Source of the DNA: Rathayibacter sp. VKM Ac-2759
GTDB taxonomy: Bacteria; Actinomycetota; Actinomycetes; Actinomycetales; Microbacteriaceae
Length of the DNA: 64,000 bases
NCBI RefSeq assembly: GCF_009834225.1
Contig: NZ_CP047177.1
Location: 1-64,000 of the forward strand
Reading direction: 5' to 3'
The first letter of the stretch is position 1, and each line of letters begins with the position of its first letter. The notes beneath the pieces are model-generated. The model worked only from the letters and a program-made list of their open reading frames with translations. It did not search any database and had not been told where the DNA came from. Shown here one piece after another: positions 34,155 to 42,019 of this stretch. Made by a program: the position numbers and the translations under genes.

Positions 34155-34907
34155 TCAGCGGGTGAGGAGTCCCGCGATGCTGACGGACGCGACGAACACG
34201 GCGACGAGGAGGACGAGTACGGCGAAGACGATCTTGACGGTTCTGTCCGGGAGGCGGGAGGCGTAGCGGGAGGCGGTGAGGGATCCGGCGATGGCGGCGC
34301 CGCTGAACAGGAGGATGACGGGCCAGTCGAGGGTGGCGCCGGGGAGGTGGGCGCTGAGGCCTGCGACGGAGTTGATCACGATGATGACCAGCGAGGTGCC
34401 GACCGCGGTGCCGGCGGACAGGCCGAGAAGGAGGATGAGGGCGGGGGTGATGAGGAATCCACCGCCGATGCCGAGCAGGCCCGTGAGGAATCCGACGACC
34501 AGGCCGACTCCGATCGCGCGGAGCGCGTAGAGGCGGACCCGGTGATCGTGTCCGGTGGGTGGGGCGGTGAGCATGCGGATGCCGGCAGCGACCATGAGGG
34601 CGGCGAAGAGCAGCATCAGCACGTCCGGGTCGAGGACCTTGTTGACCTGGGAGCCGACCCACGCTGCGGGGATTCCTGCGGCGCCGACGAGGGCGGCGGT
34701 GCGCCAGTCGATCGCGCGTCGCAGTCGAGGGATCACGGCGGTGAGCGCGGCCAGTCCGACCACTATCAGGGACGCGGGGATGGCCTGCTCGGGAGGCAGG
34801 CCGACGCCGTAGACGAGGGCGGGGACGGCGATGATCGAGCCGCCGGCGCCGACCAGGCCGAGGACTGCTCCGATGAGGAGTCCGAGAGGGAGGGAGATAA
34901 GGGTCAT
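34155..34907 (-). CDS. TauE/SafE-type sulfite or sulfur-anion exporter
   Basis: The 250-residue protein has about eight helices arranged as two repeats with Gly-rich motifs: LIGAVLGLVGAGGSIIAVPALVYG at the N-terminus and GFLTGLLGIGGGFLITPALIL in the second half. This is the TauE/SafE family, which exports sulfite, thiosulfate or organosulfonates. In cst operons it is proposed to remove the sulfur oxidation products. ATG 34907 overlaps the thioredoxin stop by four bases (ATGA). Confidence 0.9.
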   Translation of the reverse strand: MTLISLPLGLLIGAVLGLVGAGGSIIAVPALVYGVGLPPEQAIPASLIVVGLAALTAVIPRLRRAIDWRTAALVGAAGIPAAWVGSQVNKVLDPDVLMLLFAALMVAAGIRMLTAPPTGHDHRVRLYALRAIGVGLVVGFLTGLLGIGGGFLITPALILLLGLSAGTAVGTSLVIIVINSVAGLSAHLPGATLDWPVILLFSGAAIAGSLTASRYASRLPDRTVKIVFAVLVLLVAVFVASVSIAGLLTR

Positions 34908-35245
34908 GCGCTCTTCCGGGGTATCGAGTGGGTGAGGGCGCTTTCCGCGAGGTCGGCGAGAGCTGACGCGGTGAGGACGCCGGCGTGGCGGTGCGCGACC
35001 TCCCCGCGGCGCAGGAGGAGGACTGTGGGGACGGTGCGTATTCCGGCTGCTCGGGTGAGCAGCGGCTCGGCTTCGGTGTCCACGGTGGCGAAGAGGATCG
35101 ACGGGTAGTGCTCGGAGAGGCTCGCGAACACGGGCGCGAAGGCGCGGCAGGGGCCGCACCAGCTCGCCCCGTAGCTGATGAGGGCGACGTCGTGCGCTGT
35201 CGTCTCGGTGTCGAAGGTGTCTGCGGTGAGGGTGTGGACGGTCAT
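34904..35245 (-). CDS. Thioredoxin
   Basis: The 113-residue cytoplasmic protein has the thioredoxin active site WCGPC at residues 29-33, the cis-Pro loop GIRTVPTVLLLRRGE and normal length. It may reduce persulfides or regenerate rhodanese. ATG 35245 is used; the open frame upstream is a shadow of the rhodanese gene. It lies between a rhodanese gene and the TauE gene in one operon. Confidence 0.92.
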   Translation of the reverse strand: MTVHTLTADTFDTETTAHDVALISYGASWCGPCRAFAPVFASLSEHYPSILFATVDTEAEPLLTRAAGIRTVPTVLLLRRGEVAHRHAGVLTASALADLAESALTHSIPRKSA

Positions 35246-35255
35246 CGATCCGAGG

Positions 35256-35552
35256 TCAGGTGGTGGGGAGGCCGGCGAGGGTCCAGGCATCCATCCCGCC
35301 GACCATCGTGTCGGCGGTGAAGCCGGCGCGGGTGAGTGCGGCCGCCGCGACGGCGCTGCGACGTCCGCTGCGGCAGACGACGATGATCGACTGAGTGGGC
35401 GAGAGCTCGGAGAGGCGCTGCCCCAGCTGCCCCATCGGCACATGCAGGGCGCCAGGGATCATGCCGGTGGCGACCTCCTCGTTCTCGCGGACGTCGACGA
35501 TCTGACTCGTCGGACGACGACGGTCGGCCTCGGCAACGGTGATCTCGTTCAT
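35256..35552 (-). CDS. Single-domain rhodanese
   Basis: The 98-residue protein is a single rhodanese domain: IVDVRENEEVATGMIPGALHVPM, then the active-site loop VVCRSGRRSAVAA with the persulfide-carrying Cys, and the C-terminal GGMDAWTLAGLP. Such domains pass sulfane sulfur between proteins. It is the third rhodanese gene of the operon. Confidence 0.93.
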   Translation of the reverse strand: MNEITVAEADRRRPTSQIVDVRENEEVATGMIPGALHVPMGQLGQRLSELSPTQSIIVVCRSGRRSAVAAAALTRAGFTADTMVGGMDAWTLAGLPTT

Positions 35553-35598
35553 CGGTTCTCCTTCGTGTGGTCAGCGGGGTGATGCCTCGCTGGGAGGG

Positions 35599-35934
35599 TC
35601 AGCGGATGGGTTCGCCGGCGGAACGCCAGGCGGTGATGCCGCCGCGGAGCGAGTAGGCGGTGTAGCCGCGCTGGGCGAGAAGCCGCGCGCCGGTGGCGGA
35701 TCGTGCGCCCGAGTGGCACATGAGCACCACGGGACGGTCCTTTCGGATCCCGGCCCTCTCGGTCAGCAGGATGTCCAGAGGCACGTGCTTCGCTGCCGGG
35801 ACGTGTCCGGTGCGCCATTCCTGCGCGGTGCGCACGTCGACGAGGGTCGCGCCGAAGAGGACGAGCTCTTTCGCTTTCGGAACGGAGACGCCGGTGAACG
35901 AGCGGCGGAGCAGACGAGTGAAGAATTCGATCAC
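35599..35934 (-). CDS. Rhodanese-like protein
   Basis: The 111-residue protein has a short helical lead (EFFTRLLRRSF), then a rhodanese domain with TLVDVRTAQEWRTGHVPAAKHVPLD, active loop LMCHSGARSATGA and GGITAWRSAGEP. The start is GTG 35934, overlapping the upstream gene's stop by four bases (GTGA). The active loop differs from that of the neighbour (CHSGAR versus CRSGRR), which may mean different sulfur donors or acceptors. Confidence 0.9.
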   Translation of the reverse strand: MIEFFTRLLRRSFTGVSVPKAKELVLFGATLVDVRTAQEWRTGHVPAAKHVPLDILLTERAGIRKDRPVVLMCHSGARSATGARLLAQRGYTAYSLRGGITAWRSAGEPIR

Positions 35935-36524
35935 GCCGCGCTCCGCGCGGGGATCTGGCCGATGGCGGTGGTGGCAGTGGGTTCGACGGCGGCCTTGTTC
36001 CACGGCAGTCGTCCGAGGACGGACGCCATCGGGCAGCTGTTCACCGCGGCCGAGAACGTCAGGCCGGCTCCGATCGCGCCGGACAGCAGACGCAGCGGAG
36101 AGGCGATGACGCGTCCGCCGACAAGGCCCAGGAGCACTAGGACGCCGGCGGCGAAGCGGACCTGGCGGTCCATCGCCCATCGTCCAGCGCCTCGAATGAC
36201 GTCGCCGCCGGCGGCGGCGTAGCCGGGTACTCCGTCAGCGAGGACGTAGGCGCCGGTGAGGCCGGTCGCGGCCAGGCGCTGCCGAGCCTGCTCCGCACGG
36301 ACTCCGGACTGGCAGGCCAGCACGACGCGGCTCCCGAGGCGCTCGGCGAGCTGGTCGGTGTGCTCGGACAGCAGCGGCAGGGGCACGTTGAAGGAGCCGC
36401 GGATGTGCAGCGATTCGAACTCCGCTGCGGAGCGCACGTCGATGACGAGCAGGTCTTCGTGCTCGCTGACCCACTCCTGGAGGGTGCTCGAGTCGACGGT
36501 GAGTGGGGAAGAGGTGGTGGTCAT
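35931..36524 (-). CDS. Rhodanese-DUF2892 membrane fusion (YgaP-like)
   Basis: The 197-residue protein joins an N-terminal rhodanese domain (VIDVRSAAEFESLHIRGSFNVPLP, active loop LACQSGVRAEQA) to a C-terminal two-helix membrane domain of the DUF2892 type (MDRQVRFAAGVLVLLGLVGG, then AIGAGLTFSAAVNSCPMASVLGRLPWN). This is the YgaP layout, a membrane-bound sulfurtransferase. ATG 36524 has AAAGGG upstream. The Cys in NSCPM is conserved in DUF2892 proteins. Confidence 0.92.
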   Translation of the reverse strand: MTTTSSPLTVDSSTLQEWVSEHEDLLVIDVRSAAEFESLHIRGSFNVPLPLLSEHTDQLAERLGSRVVLACQSGVRAEQARQRLAATGLTGAYVLADGVPGYAAAGGDVIRGAGRWAMDRQVRFAAGVLVLLGLVGGRVIASPLRLLSGAIGAGLTFSAAVNSCPMASVLGRLPWNKAAVEPTATTAIGQIPARSAA

Positions 36525-36679
36525 GGTTGCCCTTTCGGGAGCGCGGCGACACCGCAGGCGGATGTCGCCGATGATCAGAAACGAGGAGGTGGGCCGTGGC
36601 CGGCACAGGTGAGATGCCGGGCGGCGAGGCCCAGCGACCCGGCGAGAGGAGACTCGCGCGCGGGCGGCAGCCGGGTGTC

Positions 36680-38089
36680 TCAGGTGGTGGGTGCGTCGGC
36701 GTTCTGCTGGGCGCGGGAGTAGCCGAGGTAGCTGCCCTCGATCTCGATGACGGGGAACCCGGCTCGGCGCAGCGCCTGGCTGGCGATGATGTTGCGGGCG
36801 CCGCTCTGGCAGTAGCTGATGATCGTGCGGTCCTTCGGGAGCCGGTCGGTCTCCCACAGCACCCGTCCCGCGCCGATCCGCGTCGCTCCAGGGACGTGGC
36901 CGGCCGCGTACTCGCTCGCCTCGCGCACGTCCAGCACGAAGGCGTCCTCGATATCCCCGACCTTGTCGGGGGCGATGGTGGCGGAGGGGCGCGTCTCGAG
37001 CCCGTCGAGGGTCGTGAGGTAGCCGGCGTAGGAGTCGATTCCTACGCGGATCAGGTGATCGCGCACATGATCGGCCTGCTCCGGCCCGTCGACCAGGAGA
37101 AGGAGGGGGCGCTTCTCCTGCTCCGGGTCCACCGCCCAGGCACCCCACGCGGCGGTCTTCCCGATCGCGGGGATCGCCAGGGCACCGGGTACCGAGCCGG
37201 CGCGCACGTCGGCCGGAGGGCGGGTGTCCACCAGGACCACGTCGTCGTCGCGGAGCAGCTCGGCGGCGTCCTCGGGTGTCACCGCCGCGAGTTCGGGCAG
37301 CGGGCCGAACACGGCGGGGCCGTCGCGGTTCTCGCGCTTCATGCGGGCGAAGTAGGCGTGCGCGTCGGGCTGCCCGTCGAGTAGCTCGCGGACGAACCCG
37401 TCGCGGTCATCTGCCGCGAGGTAGGGGCCCCACCAGGTGTAGAGGCGCTCGTAGCCGACGGTGGTCGACGCGATCGCTCCGAGCGCTTTGCCGCAGGCGC
37501 TGCCCGAGCCGTGCGCGGGGTGGATCTGCACGTGGTCGGGGAGGGTGAGGAGGACGCGCTTGAGGCTGTCGAAGAGGTCCTGCGCGCCCTGGAACCGCGT
37601 GTCCTGACCGCCCGCAGCTTCATCCAGCAGATCGGGGCGGCCGAGGTCGCCGACGAACACGAAGTCGCCGGAGAGCAGGTAGCCGGGATCCTGAGTGAGG
37701 GCGCCGTCGGTGAGCAGGAACACGAGGTGCTCCGGAGTGTGACCGGGGGTGTGGCGGGCCTGCAGGCGGAGGTTGCCGACGGGGATCACGTCGCCGTCGT
37801 GCAGCCGGGTCGCGTCGAAGCCGTACTGCCAGTCGACCCCGCCCTCCCCCGAGACGAAGATCTCGGCGTCGGTGGCGCGGGCGAGCTCGCGCGTACCGGA
37901 GAGGTAGTCGGCGTGGATGTGGGTCTCAGTCACCGCGATGATGCGCATCCCGTTGCGGGCGGCGGTGTCGAGGTAGATCTGGACGTCCCGTCGCGGGTCC
38001 ACGACCACCGCGTCTCCGGTGGCCTGGCAGCCGATGAGGTAGCTCGCCTGGGCGAGGTCGTCGTCGTAGAAGCGTTCGAGCAGCATCAC
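36680..38089 (-). CDS. cstB: Persulfide dioxygenase-rhodanese fusion (CstB-like)
   Basis: The 469-residue enzyme combines an ETHE1-type metallo-beta-lactamase domain with two rhodanese-like domains. The iron-binding motif THIHADYLSGT and HTPGHTPEH are present in the first 140 residues, with the metal-bridging Asp in LSGDFVFVGDLGRPDL and His in HPAHGSGSACGK. The middle rhodanese-like domain has no active Cys; the last one has SYCQSGARN. In CstB the enzyme oxidises low-molecular-weight persulfides to thiosulfate or sulfite. It is the first gene of the operon after a CstR-type operator at 38122. Confidence 0.93.
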   Translation of the reverse strand: MMLLERFYDDDLAQASYLIGCQATGDAVVVDPRRDVQIYLDTAARNGMRIIAVTETHIHADYLSGTRELARATDAEIFVSGEGGVDWQYGFDATRLHDGDVIPVGNLRLQARHTPGHTPEHLVFLLTDGALTQDPGYLLSGDFVFVGDLGRPDLLDEAAGGQDTRFQGAQDLFDSLKRVLLTLPDHVQIHPAHGSGSACGKALGAIASTTVGYERLYTWWGPYLAADDRDGFVRELLDGQPDAHAYFARMKRENRDGPAVFGPLPELAAVTPEDAAELLRDDDVVLVDTRPPADVRAGSVPGALAIPAIGKTAAWGAWAVDPEQEKRPLLLLVDGPEQADHVRDHLIRVGIDSYAGYLTTLDGLETRPSATIAPDKVGDIEDAFVLDVREASEYAAGHVPGATRIGAGRVLWETDRLPKDRTIISYCQSGARNIIASQALRRAGFPVIEIEGSYLGYSRAQQNADAPTT

Positions 38090-38121
38090 TTCCCCTTTCA
38101 GTAGGAACTCGTGATCAAATT

Positions 38122-38137
38122 ATACCCCCGGGGGTAT
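38122..38137. promoter_or_regulatory. CstR/CsoR-type operator upstream of cstB
   Basis: ATACCCCCGGGGGTAT is a perfect 16-bp palindrome, the cleanest of the four such sites in the window. It lies 33 bp upstream of the cstB start and 113 bp before the divergent VIT-type gene, so it could affect both. Confidence 0.85.
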
Positions 38138-38250
38138 TTTGTCGAGTGTGGCCGCCGGGCTGGGTTCCGGACCCTCCGAGCGCGATCAGGGCATGCTGCG
38201 TCAGTTGGGCAGCCTGTCCTGGCTGGCGATCCGAGGGCCGCGGTGCTTGC

Positions 38251-38994
38251 ATGACCCCCATGTCGACCGGCTCAGCACCTCCGCCCTTCTCTCCCCGCGC
38301 GGAGCCGCACGACAGTGCCATCTCGGGGCGACTGAACTGGTTGCGGGCGGGCGTGCTCGGCGCGAACGACGGCATCATCTCGGTCGCCGCGCTCGTCGTG
38401 GGTGTCGCCGGTGCGACGACCGCGACGGCGCCGATCCTGACGGCAGGTGTCGCGGGCGTTGTCGGTGGGGCGATCTCGATGGCGCTTGGCGAGTACGTGT
38501 CGGTGAGCAGCCAGAGCGACAGCCAACGTGCGCTGATCGCGAAGGAGCGCGTCGAGTTGGCGGAGGATCCTGCCGGGGAGCTCGAGGAGCTCGCCTGGCT
38601 GTACCAGGCGCGCGGCCTGACCCCGGAGACAGCGCATCAGGTCGCCCGCGAGCTGACCGAGAACGACGCTCTGACCGCACACCTGGAAGCGGAACTCGGG
38701 TTGAACGAGGAAGCGGTCGCCAGTCCGCTCGCCGCCGCCGGCGCCTCAGCGCTGGCGTTCTTCCTCGGCGCCGTGCTGCCGCTGCTGGCGATCCTGCTCC
38801 CTCCGCCGGAGCTGAGGGTTCCGGTGACCTTCGTGGTGGTGCCGATCGCTCTCGCCGCGACCGGATACATCAGCGCACGGGTCGGCGGCAGCCCGGCTCT
38901 GCGCCCGGTGATCCGCATCGTCGTCGGCGGCGCTCTGGCTCTCGCTGCCACATTCCTGATCGGATCGCTGCTAGGCACCTCTGGCGCCGTATAG
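38251..38994 (+). CDS. VIT1/CCC1-type transporter
   Basis: The 247-residue protein belongs to the vacuolar iron transporter family: GRLNWLRAGVLGANDGIISVAALVVGVAGA at the first helix, GAISMALGEYVSVSSQSDSQRALI after the second, and a cytoplasmic Glu-rich helix pair (ERVELAEDPAGELEELAWLY) that binds metal in relatives, then three more helices. Bacterial members export or store iron or manganese. ATG 38251 or 38260 is the start; the upstream extension to 38146 is a shadow. It shares the intergenic region with cstB. Confidence 0.88.
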   Translation: MTPMSTGSAPPPFSPRAEPHDSAISGRLNWLRAGVLGANDGIISVAALVVGVAGATTATAPILTAGVAGVVGGAISMALGEYVSVSSQSDSQRALIAKERVELAEDPAGELEELAWLYQARGLTPETAHQVARELTENDALTAHLEAELGLNEEAVASPLAAAGASALAFFLGAVLPLLAILLPPPELRVPVTFVVVPIALAATGYISARVGGSPALRPVIRIVVGGALALAATFLIGSLLGTSGAV

Positions 38995-39121
38995 AACCGA
39001 TTCACGACCACTGCGACGCCAATGAGCGATGCAAAAACGGCGCCACACAGCGCTGTCAATCACAAGGCTCTGCGCTTCTTCGCCGTCTCGTGAACGATCG
39101 TTCGCGGACCTTCCGCCTACG

Positions 39122-39265
39122 TCAGTGGTCGCGGCGGAGGCGAAGCGCGATCCATAGTCCGCATCGGCGGCAGATGAAGGCGGCTCCGTTGTTGAGCTGG
39201 TGGAGCTGGCGGCGGTTCTTGGGTCGGCCGCAGCACGAGCAGGTCAGAGGAGTGTCAGTGGGCAC
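39122..39265 (-). CDS. Small zinc-ribbon protein
   Basis: The 47-residue product from GTG 39265 contains two CxxC pairs (CSCCGRPKN and FICRRCGLW) spaced for one zinc site, with a basic tail (LRLRRDH). It overlaps the end of the thioredoxin-fold gene by 11 bp and would be third in the transporter operon. Its small size makes the call less certain; the frame upstream of the GTG is a shadow. Confidence 0.55.
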   Translation of the reverse strand: MPTDTPLTCSCCGRPKNRRQLHQLNNGAAFICRRCGLWIALRLRRDH

Positions 39266-39566
39266 GAGAGGTGATCGCGTCGATGATCTGCGCGGTCGTC
39301 GGCGCCCCCGCGAGTCCAACTGGAGTCGCGTAGACGCGGCAGGCGAGGTCGTTCGTGCGTCCGGTCGTGGGGAAGAGGTCGGTCCCGTCGAGGGTGATCG
39401 TGGGCGATCCGGCGAAGGGTGCATCCGCGGCGTCTTCCGACGTTTGCAGCAGCCGGGTCTCGACCACCGCATCGGGGTGCCCTGTGGCGACGAGAGCTTC
39501 GCGGAGGCGCCCGATCGCTTCCGCTGAGTTCGGGCACGCGTCGATGTGGAGAACTTCGAATCTCAT
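39255..39566 (-). CDS. Small thioredoxin-fold protein of a metal-resistance operon
   Basis: The 103-residue protein begins MRFEVLHIDACPNSAEAIGRLREAL, a thioredoxin-like first strand with a single Cys (ACPN), and has GSPTITLDGTDLFP with the cis-Pro strand. Relatives are common beside mercury and arsenic resistance genes and are sometimes annotated as alkylmercury-lyase-like, but the MerB catalytic residues are not seen. ATG 39566 is chosen since it begins the conserved strand. It follows the permease gene closely on the same strand. Confidence 0.75.
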   Translation of the reverse strand: MRFEVLHIDACPNSAEAIGRLREALVATGHPDAVVETRLLQTSEDAADAPFAGSPTITLDGTDLFPTTGRTNDLACRVYATPVGLAGAPTTAQIIDAITSRAH

Positions 39567-39573
39567 CTGCTGA

Positions 39574-40557
39574 TCATGCGCCTCTGACGTGTGTACCCGT
39601 CGGGTCACGGACGAGCCGGGGAATCAGCCGGACGAACACGACCATGCCGACGAGCTCCACGAGGGTCTGCGTGACGACGACGACAGGAGCGAGCGCGAGT
39701 GATGCGGGCAGCGCGAGCGCGAGCGGCAGGACGACGAGGGAGTTGCGGGTCGCGCCGCTGAACACGAGTGCGCGGGTCGCGGAGTACTCGAGGCGGAAGA
39801 GTCGCGCGACGCCCAGACCGGCGGCGGCCATGACGACGAGGAAGCCGGCGTAAATCGGGACGAGGACGAGCAGCTGTCCGGCGACCGCGCCGACGGCGCC
39901 GACCTGGGAGGCGACGACCACGAACAGGGTCCCCATCATCAGCGGCACCATGAGCCCGAGCATCGTGGACTCGATGACCCGGCCCGCCCAGTGCCGCCGA
40001 CCGAGGGCCTGCACGAGAGCGGCCGCGGTGAGCGGTACGACGATGAGCAGCAGGAACGCGCGCGCAAACGGACCAATCTCGACCACGGCGACGCCCTCCA
40101 ATCCGAGGAAGAGCAGCAGGTATAGCGGGAGGAGCAGGATCTGCGCGAGCATCAGCAGCGGTGCCGCGGCGAGCAGCCGATCGGAGGCGCCGCCGGCAAG
40201 GCCGGCGAAGACGATCACGTAGTCGATGCACGGAGTCAGCAGCACCAGCAGCACCCCGAACAGCAGTGCAGGACTGTCGGCCACGAACCGGGACAGGCCG
40301 TAGGCGATGACGGGCACAACGACGAAGTTCAACACCCCGACCGCGGCGAGGAAACGACCGTCGCGCAGCGACCGGCCGATCGCAGCGAACGGGACGCCAA
40401 GGAACGTGGCGAACAGCAGCAGCGCGAGCACCGGCTCGATCGCGATCTCCAGGCTGTGCGCGGCGGGCAGCAGCAGTCCGAGCGCAGCTCCAGCGGCGAT
40501 CGCGGCGAGGTAGAGCGGGATCTGGCGGTGTTCGAGCCAGGCGACGAGCGCGCTCAC
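39574..40557 (-). CDS. ACR3/BASS-type permease, probable arsenite or metalloid exporter
   Basis: The 327-residue protein has ten helices and the bile acid:sodium symporter fold. In the fourth helix region, VLLVLLTPCIDYVIVFAGLAGG resembles the ACR3 segment containing the essential Cys. Later, SGATRNSLVVLPLALALP matches the crossover motif of the second repeat. Related actinobacterial proteins are annotated as arsenic resistance proteins. GTG 40557 is the start; the long frame before it is a shadow of merR. It is divergent from the MerR-type regulator. Confidence 0.8.
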   Translation of the reverse strand: MSALVAWLEHRQIPLYLAAIAAGAALGLLLPAAHSLEIAIEPVLALLLFATFLGVPFAAIGRSLRDGRFLAAVGVLNFVVVPVIAYGLSRFVADSPALLFGVLLVLLTPCIDYVIVFAGLAGGASDRLLAAAPLLMLAQILLLPLYLLLFLGLEGVAVVEIGPFARAFLLLIVVPLTAAALVQALGRRHWAGRVIESTMLGLMVPLMMGTLFVVVASQVGAVGAVAGQLLVLVPIYAGFLVVMAAAGLGVARLFRLEYSATRALVFSGATRNSLVVLPLALALPASLALAPVVVVTQTLVELVGMVVFVRLIPRLVRDPTGTHVRGA

Positions 40558-40612
40558 GACAGCACACCGGGAAGAAGGAAGGGCACGGGGTGCAACGGTA
40601 AACGTTCGAGCT

Positions 40613-40627
40613 GCTTGAAGGTCAAGC
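40613..40627. promoter_or_regulatory. MerR-type operator
   Basis: GCTTGAAGGTCAAGC is a perfect 15-bp palindrome centred between the divergent permease (start 40557) and merR-type gene (start 40654). MerR-family regulators bind such palindromes inside a long promoter spacer and activate when the metal is present. Confidence 0.7.
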
Positions 40628-40653
40628 GGGGGTTCGAGTCGTAGGGTCGGCGT

Positions 40654-41064
40654 GTGCGGATCTCGGACGTCAGCAAGCGCAGCGGCGTCTCCGCGACGGC
40701 GCTGCGGTACTACGAGTCCATCGGGCTCATCACCCCGGGCCGAAGCGGCAACGGGTACCGCGACTACGACGCGGACGTGCTCGCACGCCTGGACCTCATC
40801 GAGTCCAGCAAGGAACTCGGCCTCCCGCTCGAGGACATCGGCCGTCACCTGCGCACCCTCGAGACAACCTCCTGCACCGACGTCCGCGATGCGCTCCGCC
40901 CGCTCCTCGCGGAACGAGTCCGGCAGCTGGACGAGAAGCGCGCGCGACTGGATGAGCTGCGCTCTCGCCTCGACCGCGCCGACCACGACCTCGCCGCGTG
41001 CCCCGACCGGGACGAGCTCTGCTCGACCGAGTGCATCTTCCGCACCCGCGGACAACACCAGTGA
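40654..41064 (+). CDS. MerR family metal-responsive regulator
   Basis: The 136-residue regulator has the MerR winged-helix N-terminus (MRISDVSKRSGVSATALRYYESIGLI, NGYRDYDADVLARLDLI) and a long coiled-coil dimerisation helix (RPLLAERVRQLDEKRARLDELRSRL region). Three or more Cys (TTSCTDV, AACPDRDELCSTECIF) near the coiled coil and C-terminus could form the metal or metalloid site. It starts at GTG 40654. It presumably controls the divergent permease operon. Confidence 0.88.
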   Translation: MRISDVSKRSGVSATALRYYESIGLITPGRSGNGYRDYDADVLARLDLIESSKELGLPLEDIGRHLRTLETTSCTDVRDALRPLLAERVRQLDEKRARLDELRSRLDRADHDLAACPDRDELCSTECIFRTRGQHQ

Positions 41065-41204
41065 CGACAGATCGATCGGGTGCGCTCCGTGCACCCCGAG
41101 CATCAGTGCTCCCGCGGCGTGTTCACGTCTGCGAGCCGTTCGAAGCGGCTCATCGGCGTTGTTCTGCCGCTGGTGGTGGCGGAGGTCGCTGACATGATGA
41201 CCGG

Positions 41205-41918
41205 ATGCTGATCGCGTACGTGGACGAGTCCTACACCCAGGACTTCTACTTCATCGGCGCTGCCGTAACGACACAGGAGAAGTGGGAGCAGCTCGAGCAC
41301 GGCTACGCCGCTCTCCGGGAGCAGATCGCCGCGGACCACGGGGTCCCGGCGGATGTCGAGTTCCACGGGCACGAGCTGATGGGCGGCGCCGGCGAGTGGG
41401 CTCCTCTGCGGGGGAAGCATCGTGAGGCGGCCGGCATCTACGCGGCCGCGTTGCGGATCGCGCAGGAGGCTGAGGTCCGCTACCTGTTCCGCGGCGTGGA
41501 CGTGAAGCGTCTGAACGCTCGGTACCGGTACCCGGAGCAGCCGCACAAGATCGTGCTGCAGCACCTGCTCGAGCGGGTGAACGAGTACCGCCGTGACGTC
41601 TTCTCCTTCGATACCGAGGAGGTGATCGTCGTAGCCGACGAGATCGCGACACAGGAGGAGCACCGGCGGCAGTTCGAGAGCTACCGGTCACTGGGCACGC
41701 CGGGCTACCTGACGAGCCGCCTTGACCTGATTTCCTCCCCGATCCAGTTCGCGTCCTCGAGGAACGCCGCCGGGGTGCAAGCGGCCGACCTCGCGATCTA
41801 CCTGCACCGGCGTCGGCAGACGGTGACGGAGACGCACCCAAAGTCCGCGGCGACGATGGCGCGCCTGGGCGCTCTGATCGACGCGTCGACGTCGCACGAC
41901 CGGATCTGGACGCCTTAA
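41205..41918 (+). CDS. DUF3800 domain protein
   Basis: The 237-residue protein starts MLIAYVDESYTQDFYFIGAAV, with the DES motif of DUF3800 on the first strand, includes VEFHGHELMGG and EEVIVVADEIATQEEHRR in the core, and ends with the SRNAAGVQAADLAIYLHRR motif, where QxADL carries the last acidic residue. DUF3800 has an RNase H-like fold; members are found in mobile and defence contexts and their substrate is unknown. It stands alone on the + strand and is followed by a strong terminator. Confidence 0.85.
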   Translation: MLIAYVDESYTQDFYFIGAAVTTQEKWEQLEHGYAALREQIAADHGVPADVEFHGHELMGGAGEWAPLRGKHREAAGIYAAALRIAQEAEVRYLFRGVDVKRLNARYRYPEQPHKIVLQHLLERVNEYRRDVFSFDTEEVIVVADEIATQEEHRRQFESYRSLGTPGYLTSRLDLISSPIQFASSRNAAGVQAADLAIYLHRRRQTVTETHPKSAATMARLGALIDASTSHDRIWTP

Positions 41919-41921
41919 AAA

Positions 41922-41948
41922 CGAAGACCCCGCTAGGCGGGGTCTTCG
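41922..41948. terminator. Strong bidirectional terminator
   Basis: Arms GAAGACCCCGC and GCGGGGTCTTC form an 11-bp perfect stem with a TAG loop. The AAAAA run on the left gives a U tract for minus-strand transcripts from arsN1; the + strand DUF3800 gene ends four bases upstream. Confidence 0.9.
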
Positions 41949-42019
41949 GCTGGCAACGTTCCGGGAACCGGCCCGTTGTGACGATCACGATACACGCGGA
42001 TCCTGAGCGAGTCACGGCC

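Noticed and set aside
33804..35108. 434-codon plus-strand frame over cstR, TauE and thioredoxin genes
   Set aside because: It is antisense to three genes with clear motifs; the acidic Gly/Asp/Glu repeats in its translation are a shadow of Ala/Leu codons on the other strand.
39122..39264. MerB alkylmercury lyase or other mercury resistance genes near the permease
   Set aside because: The thioredoxin-fold protein lacks the MerB catalytic cysteines and no merA was found, so a mercury operon is not supported.
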